From assembly GCF_000179555.1 (NCBI RefSeq), contig NZ_AECZ01000001.1, positions 62,001 to 126,000 of the forward strand: a stretch of DNA of 64,000 bases. The letters run 5' to 3'. The translations under genes were made by a program, and so were the position numbers. Within the stretch, counting starts at the first letter, position 1, and each line of letters begins with the position of its first letter. The notes below the pieces were generated by a model that ran no database searches, had not been told where the DNA came from, and saw only the letters and a list, made by a program, of their open reading frames with translations. Source of the DNA: Solidesulfovibrio fructosivorans JJ] (GTDB lineage Bacteria > Desulfobacterota > Desulfovibrionia > Desulfovibrionales > Desulfovibrionaceae). Below, in pieces: positions 49,818 to 58,510 of the stretch.

Positions 49818-49850
49818 AGCCCCCGGTCGCAATCACGGCCGGGGGCTTTA
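49818..49850 (+). terminator. Intrinsic terminator after membrane protein gene
   Basis: AGCCCCCGG and CCGGGGGCT form a 9-bp stem followed by TTTATTAT, 27 bases after the stop. The T-run is interrupted by an A but the stem is strong. Confidence 0.8.
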
Positions 49851-49940
49851 TTATGCGTCAAGGTGTGTCGGTTGGATCGAACAACCAGAAATCATCTCAT
49901 ATCGCACTCTAACTTTTAAAAGGTTTAGGAAGGGGAGAGC

Positions 49941-49981
49941 GCGAGAGGGGACAACCCTTTTCAAAGGGTTTCCCCTCTCGC
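49941..49981. repeat. Long hairpin, dispersed family type 1
   Basis: GCGAGAGGGG and CCCCTCTCGC, extended by AACCCTTT/AAAGGGTT with a small bulge. It is flanked by GGGGAGAGC and ATTCTC as in the other type 1 copies and lies between convergent genes. Confidence 0.87.
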
Positions 49982-50004
49982 ATTCTCTTCCCTCTTCTCA
50001 CTCC

Positions 50005-51825
50005 TTATGCCAAAGCGCGGCGGCGGCCGGCGTGGGGCAGGGATTTTTGGCCTGTGGCCGCGCCGCCCGATCCCTGCATCTCCTGGACCATGGTGTTGAG
50101 TTCCTGGGCCTGCTAGGCCAGTTCGCCCACGGCCTGGGAGGACTGGCGCAGGGCATCCATGGTTTCCGAGGCGATGCGGTTGACCTCCTCCACCGAGCGG
50201 TTGATCTCCTCGCTGGCCGAGGATTGCTGCTCGGAGGCCGTGGCGATGGAGCGCACCTGATCGGCGCTGGCGTCGACGAGGCTGACGATCTCGCGCAGCA
50301 TCTCCCCGGACTTGCCGGCCAGGGTTGTGGCTTCGCCGACGGCATCGACGGCCTGGGCCACGTTGTCGTAGTTCTTGCGGGTGCCGGATTGTATGCCGCG
50401 AATCGAGTCGCCGACTTCCTTGGTGGCGGTCATGGTTTTTTCCGCCAGTTTCCGGACCTCATCCGCGACCACGGCGAAGCCGCGTCCGGCCTCGCCGGCC
50501 CGGGCGGCCTCGATGGCGGCATTGAGCGCCAGCAGGTTGGTCTGGTCGGCGATGTCGGAGATGACGTTTAAGATCTGGCCGATGTTTTCCGCCTGCTTGC
50601 CCAGGGTGCCCATGTCGTCGAGGGACTCCCGGGCATTGGCGTTGATCTGCTCCATGAAGGCGACCATTTGGCTTACGGCGTTTGAGCCGTCCTCGGCCTT
50701 GCCCCGGGCCTGGGCCGAGGTCTCCGCCGCCTGGGAGGCGTTTTTGGCCACTTCCAGCACCGTGGCGTTCATTTCCTCCATGGCCGTGGCCGTTTCGCCC
50801 AACCTCCGCGACTGGTCTTCCGCGCCCTGGCTGGACTGCTCGACCTGGGCCGAAAGCTGCTGCGAGGCGGAGGACAGGATATCGACCACGGAGGATAGTC
50901 GCTGGGCTGCCTGCAACATGCCTTCGGCCTTGGCGTTTTCGGCTTCGAGACGGGCTTTGTCGGCGGCTTCGGTGGCTTGATGAGCCTTTTTCGCTTCCTC
51001 GGCCGCTTCGGCCGTCTTTCCGTCCGCTTCCGCGATTTTCAGCTTCAGGTTCTCCACCATCTGCTTGAGCACGGCGAAGACCCCGCCGTCACCCGTGTGG
51101 TCGTTGAAGCGGATATCCATTTCACCGGCGGCTATGCGGCTGGCTACTTCCTGGAGATAGGCCGGGTCCTCGCCGAGCTGGCGCGAAACGCCGCGTATGA
51201 TCACGACGCACACGGCCAGGCCGATCAGCGTGGAGGCGATCGCAAGTATGATGAGCATGGTGCGGCCCTGGTTGTAAGCCGTGTTGCCGGCGATGGCCGA
51301 AACCTTGGCGCCTTCCTTGTTGATGTTGACGAGCTTGCCCATCTCCTCGGTCACTTTGGCAAAAAGCTCTTGGGATTCTCCTTCGGCCAGTGCTTTGGCT
51401 TTTTCATTTTCATTTTGGCGCGAAAGGTCGAGGAGACGTGTGGCTACTGTTTTATACTGGGAGAAATCCCTTTGAAATTGGTTGAAGATGTTGCGCTCGT
51501 TGTCTGAACTGATGAGTTTTTCGTAGGTTGCAATGTATGTGCTTGTTTCTTTATCAATAGAAACGATCATTGTATCGTACTTTTCTATGCTGGTCTTGTC
51601 GGTGGAAAGGATATGCATCAATTCCGTCCGATACAAAGTGTCAATTGAATTCTGGATATTCGAGATAGCATCCACACTTGGAAGCCAATTTTGTGAGAGG
51701 TCTATGATTTTTGAATTCGTGTTCGATAGGAGAAATATGGCCGTGACGTTGCTAAAAATGAGCAATAGTATCAGTAGTCCGAAAGAAATGACGAGCTTCG
51801 TCGAAAGGCGTATTTTTGAGCGCAT
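50005..51825 (-). pseudogene. Chemoreceptor gene interrupted by in-frame TAG near its end (full frame)
   Basis: The frame starting at 51825 runs to a TAG at 50113-50115 and then stays open for 35 more codons to a TAA at 50005-50007. The reading past the TAG is QAQELNTMVQEMQ..., the normal end of a chemoreceptor, where the TAG sits in ELA-stop-QAQEL in place of the usual K, R or Q. So a nonsense change, or a sequence error, has removed the last about 35 residues. The first 570 residues still hold all main domains, so the protein may remain functional. Confidence 0.7.
50113..51825 (-). CDS. Methyl-accepting chemotaxis protein (truncated at in-frame TAG)
   Basis: A 570-residue chemoreceptor. 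A membrane helix ([20 protein letters not shown], residues 10-29) opens a periplasmic four-helix bundle (about 30-185). A second helix follows ([20 protein letters not shown]), then a HAMP domain with [17 protein letters not shown], and a long signalling coiled coil whose tip is [20 protein letters not shown] and [20 protein letters not shown]. The product ends at AVGELA where most relatives continue. ATG 51825 has AGGAGAAACC upstream. It is transcribed away from the gene at 52128. The ligand is not known; adjacent genes give no hint. Confidence 0.93.
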   Translation of the reverse strand: MRSKIRLSTKLVISFGLLILLLIFSNVTAIFLLSNTNSKIIDLSQNWLPSVDAISNIQNSIDTLYRTELMHILSTDKTSIEKYDTMIVSIDKETSTYIATYEKLISSDNERNIFNQFQRDFSQYKTVATRLLDLSRQNENEKAKALAEGESQELFAKVTEEMGKLVNINKEGAKVSAIAGNTAYNQGRTMLIILAIASTLIGLAVCVVIIRGVSRQLGEDPAYLQEVASRIAAGEMDIRFNDHTGDGGVFAVLKQMVENLKLKIAEADGKTAEAAEEAKKAHQATEAADKARLEAENAKAEGMLQAAQRLSSVVDILSSASQQLSAQVEQSSQGAEDQSRRLGETATAMEEMNATVLEVAKNASQAAETSAQARGKAEDGSNAVSQMVAFMEQINANARESLDDMGTLGKQAENIGQILNVISDIADQTNLLALNAAIEAARAGEAGRGFAVVADEVRKLAEKTMTATKEVGDSIRGIQSGTRKNYDNVAQAVDAVGEATTLAGKSGEMLREIVSLVDASADQVRSIATASEQQSSASEEINRSVEEVNRIASETMDALRQSSQAVGELA

Positions 51826-52127
51826 GGTTTCTCCTGGCGTTGTCAAGTGGCATTGCGCGGGTGCGCCAAACAATCTGCGACTTCCGTAGGTATGGCAGGC
51901 CTGTTCACAGTGGAATTCCTGCGAAAACAAAGCCGCTCTGGCAAAACAACATCCAGGCGGAAGAGATAATTCCACATCACATGTTAGAAGCAAATAATTG
52001 CGAAAGCAAGGGGGGCCTTGCCAGAGATGGTCGCAATGACACTATGCTGCTGGCTTTTGCCCGATCAGGTCTTGAGGTTGCGGCCTCGCTGGGCTACATC
52101 CGGTCGAATTCATTAGGGGAGGAGAGT
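51826..52127. other. Divergent spacer upstream of chemoreceptor
   Basis: About 300 bases between divergent genes. It is AT-rich at 51940-52020. A TTGACA (minus strand) lies too close to the chemoreceptor ATG to be its -35. A plus-strand frame open across this spacer is probably an extension of the gene at 52128 and has no ribosome-binding site of its own. Confidence 0.4.
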
Positions 52128-52640
52128 TTGGGCAAGATCAATGTGGAAAAGCTCGATCCCAATCCGGAATTCGATCTTTACCTGTATCTCAAGGTGTCCG
52201 GGGCGGCCAAGGTGGAGCAGGCGCAGTGCAATCTGTGTCTGCAGCACTGGGACGCCTTCAAGGAATATCTCAAAGGCTACCGGTTCTCGGCTCCCGGGGC
52301 GCGCCGGGGCGTGGTGCTTTTTTTCCTGGAGCCCGTGGTCGAGGGCATGGTCGAGGAAGCCTGGGCGCGTTCGCCGTCGGAAGGCTTTGCCCTGCACAAT
52401 CTGGCCGTGTCCATGGTCATGGGCGCGGCGGCGCAATGCGTGCCGGAAATCGAGGCCGGGGCCTGCGCCCCGCTGCCCACGCCCGACCGCGACCTCAAGC
52501 GACGCCTGGAACGGTTGGGGCTGGTCTGGAACGATGCCGGCAGCGTCAGCGTCCAATACGCCGTCATGACCCATGATCCCTACGCCGGGGGCTGCGCCAT
52601 GTGCCACCTGCGCGCTTCCTGCCCCAAAAGCGAAGTTTGA
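52128..52640 (+). CDS. Unknown protein with two Cys clusters, TTG start
   Basis: A 170-residue protein that I do not recognise. I take TTG 52128 as the start because GGGGAGGAG lies just before it and the earlier frame has no such signal. Cys pairs occur in AQCNLCLQHW (near 35) and at the end in GGCAMCHLRASCPKSEV. These could bind metal or heme-like cofactors, although no CxxCH is present. It has a hydrophobic GVVLFFLEPVVEGMV stretch and a Pro-rich APLPTPDRDLKRRLERLGLV segment. It lies between a chemoreceptor and a hairpin, so it is probably a single-gene unit. Confidence 0.6.
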   Translation: MGKINVEKLDPNPEFDLYLYLKVSGAAKVEQAQCNLCLQHWDAFKEYLKGYRFSAPGARRGVVLFFLEPVVEGMVEEAWARSPSEGFALHNLAVSMVMGAAAQCVPEIEAGACAPLPTPDRDLKRRLERLGLVWNDAGSVSVQYAVMTHDPYAGGCAMCHLRASCPKSEV

Positions 52641-52729
52641 GGGGAAACTTTTCCCAAGACTTTTGCTATGAGAAAGGTTGGATATCGAGAGCCAACTTGA
52701 ACAGGGAGAAGTTTTTGGGAAGGGAGAGC

Positions 52730-52771
52730 GCGAGAGGGGAACCCTTTTTTCAAAAAGGGTTCCCCTCTCGC
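52730..52771. repeat. Long hairpin, dispersed family type 1
   Basis: GCGAGAGGGGAACCCTTTTT pairs with its complement around TCA, about 20 perfect pairs. It is flanked on the left by AGGGAGAGC and on the right by ATCC. It lies between convergent genes at 52640 and 52808. Confidence 0.9.
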
Positions 52772-52807
52772 ATCCTTTTTCCCCTTCCCCTTACTCTCCC
52801 CAGCGCG

Positions 52808-53719
52808 CTAACGCGTGGCGGTGAATTCGCCCTGTCCCACCAGGGTTTCCAGGGTGGCCAGGTCGGACAGGGTTTTGGCTGTCAGCAGGCGTTTGCGGCC
52901 CACGGTCAGGGACTGCGCCTGAATGTTGGTGTTGAGCCGCGAGAGGCGGATCACTTCCTGGGTGGCGCGCCAGAAATCGCCGTAAGCGGCCTTGGACTGG
53001 GGCAGGATTTCCTGCTGGGTGTCCGGCGGCAGCAGGCCGGCGAGATGGTCGAAGCCGGCCCGGGCTTTGGCGTCCTGACGGTTCATGGCCGCTTCCAGGG
53101 CGTCCATGCCGGCGGCGGTCGCTTCGTCGATGTGTTGGGCATGCAGCGACAGGATGGACAGGGCGGCGGTCACGATGCGCAGGGCCTCCCGGCTGGCCGG
53201 ACAGAAGGGCGCATCGATCACCGGGGTCAGGGCATGTTGCAGGCGGCTGACGGCCAGGGCCGCCTCGGTGCGCGAGAGCATGGCCGCCCGGAGATTCGTG
53301 TTGCGCCCGATAAGGCCGCCCAAGGTCTCGTCGATGCGGGCCATTTCCGCGAAATCGGCGTCAATTGCGGCAAAGGCGGCTTTTTCCTTGGCGTTGCCGT
53401 CCTTGTCGATCAATCCCGCCAACGTCTCCATTTCCTTGCCCAGGTTTTCCATGCCCTGGCGGGCCGTGGCCAGATCGGCCTTGGCGTCGGCCTGGGTCGG
53501 GGAAAGCAGGGCGCTTTTTTCGGCGTTGACGGCCAGGAGCAGATCGGTGCGGACCGCTTCGATCCGCTGCCGTTTTTCCTGCAGGATGCGCAGCCTGTCG
53601 TGCAGATTGTTCCCGGAGCAGCCGGAAAGGACCAGGGCCGCAAGCAGCGCGGCGACCAGGGCCAGACAGGCGGCAATAGGCAGGGGGCGACGGCGCGACA
53701 GGCAAAGGGTAGTCGGCAT
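52808..53719 (-). CDS. Lipoprotein with helical bundle
   Basis: A 303-residue lipoprotein. The N-terminal signal LPIAACLALVAALLAALVLS is followed by the lipobox LSGC with Cys34. The rest is almost wholly helical and charged (RLRILQEKRQRIEAVRTDLL, ATARQGMENLGKEMETL), like the four-helix ligand domain of chemoreceptors but without membrane exit or signalling part. It may bind a periplasmic ligand or brace an envelope complex. ATG 53719 has AAGGAGGG upstream. The function is unknown. Confidence 0.8.
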   Translation of the reverse strand: MPTTLCLSRRRPLPIAACLALVAALLAALVLSGCSGNNLHDRLRILQEKRQRIEAVRTDLLLAVNAEKSALLSPTQADAKADLATARQGMENLGKEMETLAGLIDKDGNAKEKAAFAAIDADFAEMARIDETLGGLIGRNTNLRAAMLSRTEAALAVSRLQHALTPVIDAPFCPASREALRIVTAALSILSLHAQHIDEATAAGMDALEAAMNRQDAKARAGFDHLAGLLPPDTQQEILPQSKAAYGDFWRATQEVIRLSRLNTNIQAQSLTVGRKRLLTAKTLSDLATLETLVGQGEFTATR

Positions 53720-53800
53720 GGGCCCTCCTTGCGATGGCTTTTGCGGCGTTGTACCGCCGCCTCGGCGGGGCGACAAGCGACGGCACGTCGTCGGACATGA

Positions 53801-53838
53801 AAAAAAGGAAAGGCCGCGACAGGTGCCGCGGCCTTTCC
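53801..53838 (-). terminator. Intrinsic terminator at the end of the lactate operon
   Basis: On the minus strand GGAAAGGCCGCG pairs with CGCGGCCTTTCC, followed by TTTTTTT. It ends the operon whose last gene stops at 53862. Confidence 0.93.
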
Positions 53839-53861
53839 GGGATGTCTTCGTGGGCGGGGCC

Positions 53862-56021
53862 TTATTTGCGCTTCAGGCGCTCGGCCAGGTATTCGGCCAC
53901 ATGGCGCACCTCGAAGGTCGTGCCGTCGTGCTCGAAACCGCCGCGAATCTGCATGATGCAGCCCGGGCAGTCGGTGGCCATGGCTCTGGCGCCGGTGGCC
54001 TTGAGGTTGTCGATCTTCTTGCGCAAAAGCTCCTTGGACAGCTCCGGGAACTTGACCGAGAAGCTGCCGCCGAAACCGCAGCACACGTCCTCTTCGGCCG
54101 CCGGAATATAGTTGAGGCCGGCGTCGCGCAGGAGCTCGCGCGGGGCCTCGGTCACGCCAAGCCCCCGGCACAGATGGCAGGGCGCGTGGTAGGTGACGTC
54201 CTTGGACGGGCCGGCGAAGGACTCGTCCGCCATGCCGAGCACATCGTGGACGAAGGAGCTGAAGTCCATGACCCGGTCCGTGAACTGGGCGGCCTTGAAG
54301 GCCATTGCCGGATCGTCCTTGAACAGGCGCTTGTAGCCGTGCTTGAGGTAGGAGGCGCACGAAGCGCAAAGGGTGACGATGTAGTCGAACCCCTGGGCGT
54401 CGATGGCGTTCATGTTGTGGGCGGCCAGTTCCTTGGCCGCCTTTTTTTCGCCGAGCATCATCAGCGGCAGGCCGCAGCAGGACTGGCCCATGGGGTAGTC
54501 CATGGCCACGCCGGGACGGCTGGCGATGACGGCCACGGCCGCCTCCATCTGCTCTGGATAAACGAAATCCTGCACGCAGCCCGAGAAAAGCGCCACTTTG
54601 ACGTCCGCCTTATCCACCCGGGGCCGGATTTTTTCCCAACGCTCGCGAAAGGCGGTGTCCGCGATGGCCGGAAGCGCCCGGAAGTCGTGGTCCTTGAAGA
54701 GGAACATGGGCAGATGGCGCAGGAACGGCGTGCCGCCGGTCACGGGCTTTTGGGCCAGGCGGGCCGATTTGAGCATGGTGTGGAAGAGCGTGCGGTTTTT
54801 GAGCACCTGCCCCACGGCGCGGGAATAGAGCGGATGGCCTTCCTCGTCCTGGATGCGGGCGTGGATTTCCTTGATCAGGGTCGGCAGGTCGATGCCGGCG
54901 GCGCACACGGCCTTGCACGCGCCGCAGTTGAGGCAGTTTTGCACCAGGTTCTTGGCCTTGTCCCGGCCGTGGAAGAAGTAGGTGGCCACAAGTCCTATGG
55001 CCCCGATGTAGACGTGGCCGTATTTGTGGCCGCCGACGAGGCGGTAGATGGGGCAGACGTTGGCGCAGGCCCCGCAGCGGATGCAGCGCAGCACCTGCTT
55101 GAATTCCGGGTCCCGGGCCATGGCCATGCGGCCGTTGTCCAGGAAAACCACATGGTGGACTTTTTTGCCGTCCGTGGCGCTCGCCGCCGGCACCGCGCCC
55201 GTGATCCAGGTGACGTAGGAAGTGATCGCCTGGCCGGTGGCGTTTTTGGGCAGGCACTTGATGATGCGAAGCGCCTCGTGGAGCGTCGGCGCCAGCTTGT
55301 CGATGCCGGCCAGGGCCACGTGGACCCGGGGCAGGGTGGTGGTCAGCCGGGCGTTGCCCTCGTTGGTGATGATGCCGATGGAGCCTGTGGCGGCGATGGC
55401 GAAGTTGGCCCCGGAAATGCCCATGTCAGCCTGGCAGTATTTGGGCCGCAGCTCGCGCCGGGCCACCTTGACCAGCTTTTGGATGTCCACGTCCTGCTGC
55501 TTGTGGGTGACCTCGGTGAAAAGGTCGGCCACCTGGTAGCGGGAAAGGTGGATGGCGGGCATGACCATGTGGGAAGGGCCTTCGTGGCGCAGCTGGATGA
55601 TCCACTCGCCGAGGTCCGTTTCCGTGACCTCCAGCCCTTGCCCTTCCAGATGGTCGTTTAAGTGGATTTCCTCGGCCGTCATGGACTTGGATTTGACCAC
55701 GGTGCGCACGCCGTTATCCTTGGCGATGGCGGCGATGATCTCGTTGGCCTCGTGGGCTGTGGCGGCCCAGTGGACCTTGGTTCCGGCCGCTTCGGCGTGG
55801 CGCTTGAACTCCTCGAAGAGTTCGGGGAGATGGTCCACGGCGGCGTCCTTGGCCGCGGCGATCTCCGCGATCAGTTCCGGGGCGTCGATGCCGGCGAAGG
55901 CGTTGGAGCGCGAGGTGCGGTAGGCCACGGCGAACTTGTCCAGGGCCTGGCGCTGAAATTCGTTGTCCAGGGCTTCGCGCAACTGCTTGCGGTAGGCCTT
56001 GAGATTGGCGGCGTCTTGCAT
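53862..56021 (-). CDS. LutB-LutA-like lactate utilisation iron-sulfur protein (fusion)
   Basis: A 719-residue protein combining two parts usually encoded by separate genes. Residues 60-300 are a LUD domain (VVKSKSMTAEEIHLNDHLEG, GPSHMVMPAIHLSRYQVADL, GISGANFAIAATGSIGIIT). Two 4Fe-4S sites follow: CIRCGACANVCP (near 319) and CLNCGACKAVCAAGID (near 373). The C-terminal CCG part has SGCVQDFVYPEQ, CCGLPLMMLGEKK, CHLCRGLGV and CCGFGGSFS, as in LutA/GlcF. It should carry electrons in L-lactate oxidation. The ATG at 56021 comes just 1 base before the LutC stop region. It is the last gene of the lactate operon. Confidence 0.93.
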   Translation of the reverse strand: MQDAANLKAYRKQLREALDNEFQRQALDKFAVAYRTSRSNAFAGIDAPELIAEIAAAKDAAVDHLPELFEEFKRHAEAAGTKVHWAATAHEANEIIAAIAKDNGVRTVVKSKSMTAEEIHLNDHLEGQGLEVTETDLGEWIIQLRHEGPSHMVMPAIHLSRYQVADLFTEVTHKQQDVDIQKLVKVARRELRPKYCQADMGISGANFAIAATGSIGIITNEGNARLTTTLPRVHVALAGIDKLAPTLHEALRIIKCLPKNATGQAITSYVTWITGAVPAASATDGKKVHHVVFLDNGRMAMARDPEFKQVLRCIRCGACANVCPIYRLVGGHKYGHVYIGAIGLVATYFFHGRDKAKNLVQNCLNCGACKAVCAAGIDLPTLIKEIHARIQDEEGHPLYSRAVGQVLKNRTLFHTMLKSARLAQKPVTGGTPFLRHLPMFLFKDHDFRALPAIADTAFRERWEKIRPRVDKADVKVALFSGCVQDFVYPEQMEAAVAVIASRPGVAMDYPMGQSCCGLPLMMLGEKKAAKELAAHNMNAIDAQGFDYIVTLCASCASYLKHGYKRLFKDDPAMAFKAAQFTDRVMDFSSFVHDVLGMADESFAGPSKDVTYHAPCHLCRGLGVTEAPRELLRDAGLNYIPAAEEDVCCGFGGSFSVKFPELSKELLRKKIDNLKATGARAMATDCPGCIMQIRGGFEHDGTTFEVRHVAEYLAERLKRK

Positions 56022-56648
56022 CTACTTGCCCTCCAGGATGAGGATGTGCAGTTCCAGGGGGCCGTGCACGCCAAGGGCCAGCACCCGTTCGATGTCGGCG
56101 GTGCGGCTGGGGCCGGTGATAAAGGCCGTGTAGTCCGGACCGGCCATCCAGGCGGCCATCTGTTCCTCGAGGTCGTAGGAATCGGCCACGATGGCGTCGG
56201 CGGGGAGCACGGCGATGTGGGTTTCGGCCACCATGGTGGCCAGCCGGACCTCCTCGTCGGTGGAACGCACGACAATGGTGCCGGTTTCGGCGATGCCTGC
56301 GGCGGCCGTGGTCAGGGCGATGTCGATGCCGCCGAGACGCTGCCGCATGCCCTTGGTGGTGACGGCGATGCCGCGATCCGCGCACAGGGCGGCAAGGGCG
56401 GTCACGACGTCTTCCGGCATGTCCGGGGCGCAGATGATTTTTTCCCGCTTGCTGCGGCAAAGGTCTTCGCCCGTCTCGGAAAGCGGCTCGGCGCAGCCCG
56501 AGGCCAGGATCTGGCAGGCTTCCTTATTTGCGCACACGTCGGCCACGTAGGCGATGGCCTCGTCCATGGAGGCGACTTTGGAAACGACGGCAGCCGCCAG
56601 GGCGGCCTTTTCCTGCATACGGTCGACGAGGGAAGGGGAAGTCGACAT
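56022..56648 (-). CDS. LutC-like LUD domain protein
   Basis: A 208-residue LUD-domain protein, the third part of the LutABC L-lactate dehydrogenase type. Typical are GMRQRLGGIDIALTTAAAGI, AETGTIVVRSTDEEVRLATM and FITGPSRTADIERVLALGVH GP, close to the LutC pattern. It has no iron-sulfur motif. The N-terminal 60 residues are helical. ATG 56648 has GGTTCCC upstream, weak; spacing to the LutB gene is minimal, so the two are coupled. In Desulfovibrio relatives the same pair sits behind the lactate permease gene. Confidence 0.9.
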   Translation of the reverse strand: MSTSPSLVDRMQEKAALAAAVVSKVASMDEAIAYVADVCANKEACQILASGCAEPLSETGEDLCRSKREKIICAPDMPEDVVTALAALCADRGIAVTTKGMRQRLGGIDIALTTAAAGIAETGTIVVRSTDEEVRLATMVAETHIAVLPADAIVADSYDLEEQMAAWMAGPDYTAFITGPSRTADIERVLALGVHGPLELHILILEGK

Positions 56649-56672
56649 GGGAACCTCTCTTGGCTGACGGAA

Positions 56673-56711
56673 ACGTCCCGGCCGGAGGCGAGGGCATCGC
56701 GGCCGGGACGT
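56673..56711 (-). terminator. Weak hairpin between permease and LutC genes
   Basis: ACGTCCCGGCCG and CGGCCGGGACGT are perfect 12-bp arms around 15 bases. On the minus strand only TTTCCG follows, so it may attenuate rather than stop transcription, lowering the downstream lut genes. Confidence 0.6.
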
Positions 56712-56729
56712 GGGAAGCTTACGCGACGG

Positions 56730-58361
56730 CTAGGGCAGCATCCACTTCAGGGCATAGGCCTGAAGGAGCGTCAGCACGCACACGAACAGGGTCATGGCCA
56801 CGGAATGGCCCAGGGTGAAGCGGAAGATGTTGCCTTCCTGCCCGACCATGTCCGTGGCGGCGGTGGCCACGGCAATGGACTGGGGCGAGATCATCTTGCC
56901 GGTGACGCCGCCCGAGGAGTTGGCGGCCACGCACAGGTGCGGGTCCACGCCGATCTGCTGGGCGGTGGTCTTTTGCAGGGCGCCGAAAAGCGCGTTGGAC
57001 GAGGTGTCGGAACCGGTCAGGAAGACGCCGAGCCAGCCGAGGATCGGGGAGAAGAACGGGAACAGCGCGCCAGTGGCGGTAAAGGCCAACCCCATGGACG
57101 AGCTCATGCCCGAGTAGTTCATGATGTAGGCCAGGCCCAGGATCAGGGCGATGGTCAGGATGGGGTAGCGCAGTTGCTTGATGGTGCGGAAAAAGCAGGC
57201 GATGGCCTTGCCGTAACCGTAGTTGGGCATGAAAAGGACCGCGATCAGGCCGGCGATGAGGATGGCCGTGCCGGCGGCGGAGCCGATGTTGACGTTGAAC
57301 ACCGCGCCGTAGGGGGTGTTGGCGGCCACGATGGGCGCGGTCTTGATGACGACGTTGTGCAGGCCCGGCCACTGGAAGGCGAAGCCGAAGGGTTTGAGCA
57401 GCACCTTGACCGGATTAAGGCCCCACAGGAAAACCATGACGGCCAGGATGATATAGGGCATCCAGGCGCGCAGGATCTCGCCGCCGGAGTATTCCGAGGC
57501 GACCTTGCGGTCGGCCGCGGGCGGCTCGTCCGGGAAATGCCACACGTTTTTCGGCTTCCAGACCTTGAGGAACAGGCCCAGGCCGAGGATGGTGATGATG
57601 GCCGAAATGATGTCGGGCAGGTACGGGCCGACAAAGTTGGAGACCAGGAACTGGGATCCGGCGAAGCACACGCCGGCCACGATGATGGCGGGCAGGACTT
57701 CCATGGAGCGTTTGAAGCCGCACATGGTGACCGACAGCCACAACGGAATGATCACGGACAGGAACGGCAACTGGCGGCCGATGATCTGGCTGATCTTCAT
57801 CATGTCGAGGTCGGTGACCTTGGCCGCGACCACGACGGGGATGCCGATGGCGCCGAAGGCCACCGGGGCGGTGTTGGCGATCAGGCAGATGCCGGCGGCG
57901 TAGAGCGGGTTGAACCCGAGGCCCACCAGCATGGCGGCGGTGATGGCGACGGGCGTGCCGAAACCGGCCGTGCCCTCAATAAACGAGCCGAAGGCGAAGG
58001 CGATGAAGATGGCCTGGAGCCGGCGGTCGTCGGTGATCTGGGCCAGGGAGTTCTTGATGATGTTGAATTCGCCCGATTCGACCGTCATGTTGTAGACCCA
58101 GATGGCCGTGACCACGATCCACACGATGGGAAAAAGACCGAAGGCCGCGCCGTACACGGTGGCGTCAATGGCCAGGCCGACCGGCATGCCCCAGGCCACG
58201 ATGGCCAGGATGACGGCCAGGGCCGTGGCCACGAAGGCGGCCTTGTGGCCGGCTTTGCGTTTGACGGCCAGCATGTAGAACAAAATGTAGAGGGGAATGC
58301 CTGCCACCAGCGCGGACAGGCCCACACTTCCAAGCGGTTGGTACTGTTGGACCCACGTCAT
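56730..58361 (-). CDS. L-lactate permease
   Basis: A 543-residue inner-membrane lactate transporter of the LctP family. It has a long row of hydrophobic segments. The family core includes FGSFIEGTAGFGTPVAITAA, LIANTAPVAFGAIGIPVVVA, LGWLGVFLTGSDTSSNALFG and ANSSGGVTGKMISPQSIAVA. The charged WHFPDEPPAADRKVASEYSG loop is near 280. ATG 58361 has AAAGGAGCG upstream. It lies mid-operon between the DRTGG protein and LutC, so uptake and oxidation are co-expressed. Confidence 0.96.
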   Translation of the reverse strand: MTWVQQYQPLGSVGLSALVAGIPLYILFYMLAVKRKAGHKAAFVATALAVILAIVAWGMPVGLAIDATVYGAAFGLFPIVWIVVTAIWVYNMTVESGEFNIIKNSLAQITDDRRLQAIFIAFAFGSFIEGTAGFGTPVAITAAMLVGLGFNPLYAAGICLIANTAPVAFGAIGIPVVVAAKVTDLDMMKISQIIGRQLPFLSVIIPLWLSVTMCGFKRSMEVLPAIIVAGVCFAGSQFLVSNFVGPYLPDIISAIITILGLGLFLKVWKPKNVWHFPDEPPAADRKVASEYSGGEILRAWMPYIILAVMVFLWGLNPVKVLLKPFGFAFQWPGLHNVVIKTAPIVAANTPYGAVFNVNIGSAAGTAILIAGLIAVLFMPNYGYGKAIACFFRTIKQLRYPILTIALILGLAYIMNYSGMSSSMGLAFTATGALFPFFSPILGWLGVFLTGSDTSSNALFGALQKTTAQQIGVDPHLCVAANSSGGVTGKMISPQSIAVATAATDMVGQEGNIFRFTLGHSVAMTLFVCVLTLLQAYALKWMLP

Positions 58362-58469
58362 TTCTTCGCTCCTTTGGTTTGGATATGAGACCAGCCGCTC
58401 CCGTTCCCGTCGCCGAGGGCGGGTGCGGGCCGTTACCGCCCTTTACGGTAGGCTAGGCGTTTCCAGCCC

Positions 58470-58496
58470 GAAGCGCGCCGGCGACGGACGCGCTTC
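58470..58496. repeat. Inverted repeat within the lactate operon
   Basis: GAAGCGCG and CGCGCTTC flank CCGGCGACGGA. It lies in the 149-base gap between the DRTGG and permease genes. It has no T-run on the minus strand; a stabilising or processing hairpin is more likely than a terminator. Confidence 0.55.
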
Positions 58497-58510
58497 AGGC
58501 ATGGAAGACG

